Shown: piece after piece, positions 58,829 through 64,000 of the stretch
Layout: each line of letters starts with the position of its first letter
Position numbering within the stretch: the stretch's first letter is position 1
Assembly (NCBI GenBank): GCA_028281885.1
Contig: JANQJA010000008.1
Span: 62,001-126,000, forward strand
Reading direction: 5' to 3'
Length of the DNA: 64,000 bases
Source of the DNA: Pseudomonadales bacterium
Lineage (GTDB): Bacteria > Pseudomonadota > Gammaproteobacteria > Pseudomonadales > Azotimanducaceae
Translations under genes and position numbers: made by a program
The notes under the pieces: generated by a model
What the model was told of the DNA's origin: nothing
Seen by the model: the letters and a program-made list of their open reading frames with translations, nothing else
The model's database searches: none

Positions 58829-58967
58829 TCAGCCCCCAACAAAATTCACGGACGCTCATGTTAACCGAATTCCGTCGGCCTTGAACCAAACTCCCGCAAA
58901 CAGCCCTTTGGCAGCGAACCCGGGTAAGTCGTAGAATCGCTGTTTTCGCCAGACTGGTCACCCATCT

Positions 58968-59768
58968 GTGTTAGCACTCGTTGCTGAAGTTGAAGATCTG
59001 AAGCAGGCGATGGGCTCTGCTTCCCTGCTCATTGTCGATCTCTGTTCCGACGATAACTATCGTACCGGCCACATCCCTGGCGCGATTCACGTTGCACCGA
59101 TGGAACTCGTCTGCGGAATCAGACCCGCGGTGGGCAAACTCCCGGACACCGCCGGGCTCAACGCGCTGTTTTCACGAATCGGCTACCGGCCGGATCTGCA
59201 CATCGTCGCCTATGACGACGAGGGTGGCGGCTGGGCAGGTCGGTTTCTGTGGACCCTCGACATCATTGGCCACGGCGGGATGTCTTTTTTAAATGGCGGA
59301 CTGCAGGCATGGCATGCCGCGGGCGAAGCCCTTCAGCGAGAACCCGTAATACCAACGGCAACAACCGTGACCGTATCACCGAACAAAAGCCGAATCGCCA
59401 GCAGGGAAGATGTCCTCGCCGGCCTGGATGATTCGGACACAGTCATCTGGGACGCTCGTTCCCCGGAGGAATATCGTGGCGACAAGGTCGTTTCTGCCCG
59501 AGGCGGTCACATTCCCGGCGCAATCAACTTTGACTGGCTGGAGGTCATGGACCGGCAACGCCAGCTCAGGATTCGAACTGACATCGAATCTGCACTGGCC
59601 GCACGAGGCATCACCTCGGACAAACAGATCATCACTCACTGCCAGACCCACCACCGGTCCGGACTGACCTGGCTCGTTGGCAAGTCACTCGGTTTCGATA
59701 TTCGCGCCTACGACGGGTCCTGGTCGGAGTGGGGCAATGACCCGGACCTTCCGATCGAGACCGGATGA
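58968..59768 (+). CDS. Thiosulfate sulfurtransferase-like double rhodanese
   Basis: A 266-residue protein with two rhodanese domains. The first (residues about 1-120) has AYDDEGGGWAGRF where the active Cys would be, so it is inactive; the second carries the persulfide-forming Cys in THCQTHHRSGLTW. The active loop resembles thiosulfate:cyanide-type rather than mercaptopyruvate-type enzymes. The start is GTG at 58968 with no clear Shine-Dalgarno. It overlaps psd by 4 bases (ATGA). Given the Sox genes, a sulfur-transfer role is plausible. Confidence 0.88.
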   Translation: MLALVAEVEDLKQAMGSASLLIVDLCSDDNYRTGHIPGAIHVAPMELVCGIRPAVGKLPDTAGLNALFSRIGYRPDLHIVAYDDEGGGWAGRFLWTLDIIGHGGMSFLNGGLQAWHAAGEALQREPVIPTATTVTVSPNKSRIASREDVLAGLDDSDTVIWDARSPEEYRGDKVVSARGGHIPGAINFDWLEVMDRQRQLRIRTDIESALAARGITSDKQIITHCQTHHRSGLTWLVGKSLGFDIRAYDGSWSEWGNDPDLPIETG

Positions 59769-60631
59769 AATCACTATTCATCCTGTTCCAGCGCATCCTG
59801 CCCCAGCATCTGCTGTCGCGGCTGGTCGGATTCGTTGCCAATAGCAGAATACGCCCGATCAAGAATCTGGCCATCAGGCTGTTTACCCGGATTTATCCTG
59901 TCAACGTCAGCGAGGCAGTCTCAAGCCGCTACGAGGACTACGCCACCTTCAACGAGTTTTTCCGGCGTAGACTTCGCGATGGTATCAGGCCAGTGTCCGG
60001 CGATTTCTGTTCACCGGCAGACGGCAGCGTCTCAATCGCCGGGCGAATTCGGCTCGGCCAGATGATTCAGGCAAAGAACCATCAATTTGCCGTGAACGAT
60101 CTGTTGGGTTGTAACGGCAATGAACTCCTTCAGGACGGCAGCTTTATTACCATCTACCTGGCGCCGCACGACTATCACAGAGTCCACGTGCCGGTTGACG
60201 CACGACTCATCGAGGCACGCTATATTCCGGGCCGGCTATTCTCCGTCAACGGCATCACCACGGAACGGGTCGAAGGTCTTTTCGCCGCCAACGAAAGACT
60301 GGTGATGCATTTCGAGACAGACCTGGGGCCCCTGGTGATGGTGATGGTCGGCGCCATGATTGTTGCCGGTATCCGGACCTGCTGGCACGATCGCCCGTAT
60401 CCGCCCGGCCGGATCAGTCACAAATCCTTCGATCCGGCTCGGTTCTTCCACCAGGGCGAAGAAATCGGCTGGTTCGAGATGGGCTCCACGGTCATCTTAC
60501 TGACACCCGGCGCCATGCGCTGGTCAGTGAATGCGGGAGACATCACGCAGGTTGGCCAACCCATCGTCGCCGTTCAACCTTCGTTGAACACGAGCACCTC
60601 GCTGAGCGACCCGGCACCCAGCAGCCGCTGA
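59765..60631 (+). CDS. psd: Phosphatidylserine decarboxylase proenzyme
   Basis: A 288-residue inner-membrane enzyme that makes phosphatidylethanolamine. It is made as a proenzyme, cleaved at the GST in WFEMGSTVILL to form the pyruvoyl group. Other motifs are ADGSVSIAGRI, LAPHDYHRVHVP and KNHQF. Its last 58 bases overlap the convergent epmA gene, so the tail [17 protein letters not shown] shares sequence with epmA. Confidence 0.95.
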   Translation: MKSLFILFQRILPQHLLSRLVGFVANSRIRPIKNLAIRLFTRIYPVNVSEAVSSRYEDYATFNEFFRRRLRDGIRPVSGDFCSPADGSVSIAGRIRLGQMIQAKNHQFAVNDLLGCNGNELLQDGSFITIYLAPHDYHRVHVPVDARLIEARYIPGRLFSVNGITTERVEGLFAANERLVMHFETDLGPLVMVMVGAMIVAGIRTCWHDRPYPPGRISHKSFDPARFFHQGEEIGWFEMGSTVILLTPGAMRWSVNAGDITQVGQPIVAVQPSLNTSTSLSDPAPSSR

Positions 60632-61551
60632 ATCAACCGGTCCACACCAACGGCTATCCCGACTCCCGCCGGCATTTCACTGACCGCAGCAAGAAACGGC
60701 TCATCGATTTTCATTGCCCGTTTTCCCCGCACCACACGCTGCTGGTTCTGCTGCTCAAATCGCTGTCGAAGTTCAATGGCATCATTCAATTCATCGTAGG
60801 CGTTGGCCAGTTCGAGACCATCCCAGTAACACTCGAATCGCCTGGCAACCATATCGCCGTCACAGCGCCCCACCCGTGCCAGGGCACACTGGCTGGCGGG
60901 GTAGTCAAACACCAGCACCAGCCCATCTAACGAGGGTTCTATGCCCTGCGAGAACAGCACATCCAAGTAGTCATTCCGGGTCCCTTCATCGTCCGGGTCA
61001 CCTAGGTGTTGAATGGCGTGCGGGAAACTTGCCCTTGCCAGGTCCGCGAGATCACCGATTGTTGCCCGGTGAGGATTGATGCCAAATTCGGCGGCGAACA
61101 GTTTTCGGTAACTCACCCTTCGCGCTGACTGATGTTCCCGCCCCAGCATCTCCGTTAGCACAGCAATCAGGGAACAGAACTCATCTGCCAATGCATCAAG
61201 AGCGTCGTCCGGCTGATACCATTCCAGCATCAGGAACTCGGTCCGATGATTGGGGCCCTGCTCACCACTTCGGAACACCGGGCCAAGCTGATAGATCGGT
61301 CCGACGCCGAGCGACAACAGTCGCTTCATGAAGTATTCAGGGGATGTCTGCAGATACTTCGGTTCACCGGAGACCGACGTTTCCAGGCTATCCAGGTGCA
61401 GATCAGGAACGGACGCCCTGCCAAGCACGGGCGTCATCACCTCGGTCAGACCCCGCCCGTCAAAAAACTCGCGAATACCTTTCAGCACGGTGGCGCGACG
61501 CGCCAGCAGTGCAGGTACAGAATCAGTTCTTGACGCGGTTCTGATATTCAC
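60574..61551 (-). CDS. epmA: EF-P lysine ligase EpmA
   Basis: A 325-residue class II LysRS paralogue that attaches (R)-beta-lysine to Lys34 of EF-P. Motifs are [43 protein letters not shown] and [13 protein letters not shown]; the anticodon domain is absent. Its start overlaps the efp stop by 29 bases and its end overlaps psd by 58 bases. Confidence 0.95.
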   Translation of the reverse strand: MNIRTASRTDSVPALLARRATVLKGIREFFDGRGLTEVMTPVLGRASVPDLHLDSLETSVSGEPKYLQTSPEYFMKRLLSLGVGPIYQLGPVFRSGEQGPNHRTEFLMLEWYQPDDALDALADEFCSLIAVLTEMLGREHQSARRVSYRKLFAAEFGINPHRATIGDLADLARASFPHAIQHLGDPDDEGTRNDYLDVLFSQGIEPSLDGLVLVFDYPASQCALARVGRCDGDMVARRFECYWDGLELANAYDELNDAIELRQRFEQQNQQRVVRGKRAMKIDEPFLAAVSEMPAGVGIAVGVDRLIQRLLGAGSLSEVLVFNEG

Positions 61552-62095
61552 CGGTGCGGGTATCGACCCGAATCACTTCGCCAATATTGATGAAAAGAGG
61601 AACCTTGACCACGGCGCCTGTGGTCAGCGTGGCAGGCTTATTGCCGCCCTGGGCAGTGTCGCCCTTGAGGCCCGGGTCGGTTTCCGCCACTTCCAGCTCA
61701 ACAAAGTTTGGCGGATCGACGGATATCGGGGAATCGTTCCAGAGCGTGACGACGTACTTGTCCTGCTCCTTGAGCCAGTCCAGTGCGCCGGCGACGGCAT
61801 CCTTGTCCGCGGCAAGCTGCTCGAAGCTGCCGTCGGTCTTCATGAAATGCCAGTACTCCCCATCGGTGTACAGGTATTCCATATCAACCTCCATCACATC
61901 CGCCCCTTCAAGGGATTCGCCAGATTTGAACGTGCGCTCCCAGACACGACCGTTAATCAGATTCTTGAACTTCACCCGATTGAAGGCCTGACCCTTGCCG
62001 GGCTTGACGAACTCGTTCTCAACAATGGAACAGGGATCTCCTTCCAGCATCACCTTGAGACCGCTTTTGAATTCATTGGTAGAATAGCTCGCCAT
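61523..62095 (-). CDS. efp: Elongation factor P
   Basis: A 190-residue translation factor that relieves stalling at polyprolines. The modified lysine is Lys34 in VKPGKGQA, the EpmA/EpmB type. Domains II and III follow ([33 protein letters not shown]). epmA lies downstream and epmB is divergent, so the full modification set is local. Confidence 0.96.
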   Translation of the reverse strand: MASYSTNEFKSGLKVMLEGDPCSIVENEFVKPGKGQAFNRVKFKNLINGRVWERTFKSGESLEGADVMEVDMEYLYTDGEYWHFMKTDGSFEQLAADKDAVAGALDWLKEQDKYVVTLWNDSPISVDPPNFVELEVAETDPGLKGDTAQGGNKPATLTTGAVVKVPLFINIGEVIRVDTRTGEYQNRVKN

Positions 62096-62124
62096 TCAAT
62101 TTCTCTGTTCGCCAAAAGGGCCCA

Positions 62125-63114
62125 ATGATACCGCTTAAGGACCGTACTTGGCAGAGTCAGCCCTGGCAATGGCAGCTCGGACATGCGGTGCAGGATGCCA
62201 GCGAACTGGCCGCGTTGCTGAATATCGAATTCGAGCCAGTGCCGACGCGTTTTCCCCTGAAAGTACCACATGCTTTCATCCAGCGGATGGAACCCGGTAA
62301 CCTGGCCGACCCGCTACTGCGCCAGGTGCTGCCCGTCCAGCATGAGAATGAAATGCGAGCCGGCTACCATTCGGACGCGGTCGGCGACCTTGCGGCCGCC
62401 AGCGGTCCGGGGATGTTGCACAAGTATCAGGGTCGAGTGCTGGTCATCGTGTCCGGTGCCTGTGCGATTAACTGCCGCTATTGTTTCCGCCGCGAATTTC
62501 CCTATACCGATTTCCAGCCTGACCAGGCGGACTGGGATCAGATCGTCGCGCAGGTCAGCGAAGACAACTCGATCCACGAGGTCATACTGAGCGGTGGTGA
62601 CCCGTTGGTCATCGCCGATCGCAGACTGGCGCTACTGGCACAACGACTCACAAGCATCAATCATGTCGATACGATTCGAATTCATTCCCGGCTTCCCATT
62701 GTGCTACCCGCTCGCGTCAATGATGAACTCTGCCATTGGATCAGCGACCTTTCCGCCACCATCGTCATGGTGGCGCACGCAAATCATCCCAATGAGATCG
62801 ACGATGACGTTCGCGCTGCAATGGCAAAGCTCCGCCGTGCCGGTGCCACGCTGCTCAACCAGAGCGTCCTGCTAGCCGGCATCAACGACGAGGTAACCAC
62901 GTTGGCAGCACTTTCCAGGAAACTGTTCCAGGCTGACATCCTGCCCTACTATCTACACCTGCCGGACCCGGTAACCGGCACCCATCATTTCAATATCGAA
63001 CCGGCGCGGGCCATTCGTCTGATGGCTGAACTTCGTCAGCGACTGCCGGGTTATCTTGTACCTCGACTGGTCAGAGAGGTCGCAGGTGCGCCTTCCAAGG
63101 TGCCGGTATTCTAG
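62125..63114 (+). CDS. epmB: EF-P lysine 2,3-aminomutase EpmB
   Basis: A 329-residue radical-SAM, PLP enzyme that converts lysine to (R)-beta-lysine for EF-P. The cluster motif is CAINCRYCFRREFPY and the PLP Lys is near the end in RQRLPGYLVPRLVRE. EGQH-type segments HEVILSGGDPLVI and LNQSVLLAGIND are typical. It is divergent from efp, 29 bases apart. Confidence 0.95.
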   Translation: MIPLKDRTWQSQPWQWQLGHAVQDASELAALLNIEFEPVPTRFPLKVPHAFIQRMEPGNLADPLLRQVLPVQHENEMRAGYHSDAVGDLAAASGPGMLHKYQGRVLVIVSGACAINCRYCFRREFPYTDFQPDQADWDQIVAQVSEDNSIHEVILSGGDPLVIADRRLALLAQRLTSINHVDTIRIHSRLPIVLPARVNDELCHWISDLSATIVMVAHANHPNEIDDDVRAAMAKLRRAGATLLNQSVLLAGINDEVTTLAALSRKLFQADILPYYLHLPDPVTGTHHFNIEPARAIRLMAELRQRLPGYLVPRLVREVAGAPSKVPVF

Positions 63115-63143
63115 ACCTTCTCTGGTATAGTGATTGTTAGAAG

Positions 63144-64000
63144 ATGGCGAACACAAAACCCGTCCGGCTCCTGATTCTTGAAGAATCCCAGAATCGCGCC
63201 GAAGAACTCATCGTGCTCCTGAGGACGGCGGGCAGGGCTACACGTGCCCATCAGATAGAGTCGCTTGCTGACCTCAATGAAGAACTGAACAAGCAGCATT
63301 GGGACCTGATGCTGGCATCACCGGAAGCAGACGGTGTCACTGCTGAAGATGCCATCAAGGCAATCTCTACCGCCGAAAAGGACATCCCCGCCGTCATCAT
63401 CGCCAACGATCGCGAACCCAATTCCATCCTTGAGGGACTCAAGATCGGCGCCCAGGATGTCGCCCTGCAGGACGACGACGAACGACTCGTGCTGATTATC
63501 GAGCGCGAACTGCGCAATCTCGAAAATCGACGACAGCGACGACGCGCGGAAAAAGAACTGCGGGAAACCGATCGCCGCAATCAGCTGCTGCTCGACAGTT
63601 CCAATGCTGCTATCGCCTACGTCCATGAAGGCATGCACATTTATACCAATCGCGCTTACTGCGACCTGTTCGGGTACGAGGACGAAGACGAGTTCGCCGG
63701 CATCCCAATCATCGATCTGATCTCGTCGGAAGACCAGGAGAAATTCAAGACTTTTCTCAAGGCTGTCGCCAACAACGAAAACGACACTGAAGAATTTACG
63801 CTCATATCCAGCGACGAATCCAAGATTCTATCGACCATGTCGATGACACCAGCGCAGTATGACGGTGAATCCTGCACCCAGGTCGTTATCCGCCCAATGA
63901 GCGACGAAAGCGAACTTGAGGATCGAATCAAGGAAATCTCAAGTCAGGATCTGCTCACAGGTTTGATGAACCGCCAGTACTTCGTCGAACACCTGGACCT
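63144..64000 (+). CDS. FimX-like protein (receiver, PAS, GGDEF...), 3' truncated
   Basis: The first 285 codons of a large signalling protein. It begins with a receiver-like domain (PVRLLILEESQNRAEELIVLL) that lacks the usual phospho-acceptor Asp, then a PAS domain (NQLLLDSSNAAIAYVHEGMHIYTNRAYCDLFGYED) and the start of a GGDEF domain (DLLTGLMNRQYFVEHLDL) at the window edge. This order matches FimX of type IV pilus control, which ends in an EAL domain; the EAL is outside the window. The ATG at 63144 is 29 bases after epmB. Confidence 0.82.
   Translation, partial: MANTKPVRLLILEESQNRAEELIVLLRTAGRATRAHQIESLADLNEELNKQHWDLMLASPEADGVTAEDAIKAISTAEKDIPAVIIANDREPNSILEGLKIGAQDVALQDDDERLVLIIERELRNLENRRQRRRAEKELRETDRRNQLLLDSSNAAIAYVHEGMHIYTNRAYCDLFGYEDEDEFAGIPIIDLISSEDQEKFKTFLKAVANNENDTEEFTLISSDESKILSTMSMTPAQYDGESCTQVVIRPMSDESELEDRIKEISSQDLLTGLMNRQYFVEHLD

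Overview
The window is about 58-60% GC, densely packed and mostly ordinary chromosome of a gammaproteobacterium. Several gene orders are textbook gammaproteobacterial: tsaE-amiC-mutL-miaA-hfq-hflX-hflK-hflC-DUF2065-purA, rnr-rlmB-rpsF-rpsR-rplI-dnaB-alr-radA, nrdR-ribD-ribH-nusB-thiL-pgpA and xseB-ispA-dxs. A Sox/flavocytochrome c cluster and an SbtA/SbtB-type bicarbonate uptake pair point to a sulfur-oxidising, probably autotrophic or mixotrophic bacterium. I do not assign a genus.

Layout. 1-5.4 kb: the 3' part of a molybdenum hydroxylase gene runs straight into cytochrome c, fccB, soxX, soxY, soxZ and soxA (no soxB or soxCD here). 5.4-16.9 kb: rnfH/ratA, a sodium symporter, smpB, a YghU-type GST, patatin, cardiolipin synthase, a short HPF-like protein, an NhaR-like regulator, sbtB/sbtA, tmRNA (ssrA) with a partial duplication of its 3' end, a secreted SAM_HAT-C-like domain, a degenerate GGDEF protein and a Nudix hydrolase. 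16.9-31.6 kb: M48 protease, cytochrome b561 and c', isoprenoid genes, the riboflavin/NusB/ThiL operon, EttA and small accessory genes. 31.7-40.9 kb: radA, alr, dnaB, ribosomal proteins S6/S18/L9, rlmB, rnr. 41.0-44.0 kb: a tRNA-Leu(CAG) gene followed by a 2.95 kb mini-island. 44.1-64 kb: a type IV pilin, the purA...tsaE supercluster, nnr, queG, orn, a rhodanese, psd, the EF-P modification genes (epmA, efp, epmB) and the 5' part of a FimX-like signalling gene.

The most interesting part is the mini-island. It is bounded by a 13-bp direct repeat made from the 3' end of tRNA-Leu, has no integrase, and carries two convergent genes: a three-Cys-motif protein (DUF5131, phage Gp37/Gp68 family) and its partner TcmP. 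Directly upstream of the DUF5131 ribosome binding site is a 20-bp palindrome that differs from the consensus LexA (SOS) box at one position. This suggests a DNA-damage-inducible, functionally uncharacterised two-protein system acquired horizontally.

Other points to check: a SoxY whose C-terminal GGCGG arm reads AACVL; an Hfq with Ser instead of His57; an sbtA gene that needs a CTG start; a smpB gene with a TATAAT box almost touching its start codon; and a tmRNA 3' end duplicated 104 bp away.
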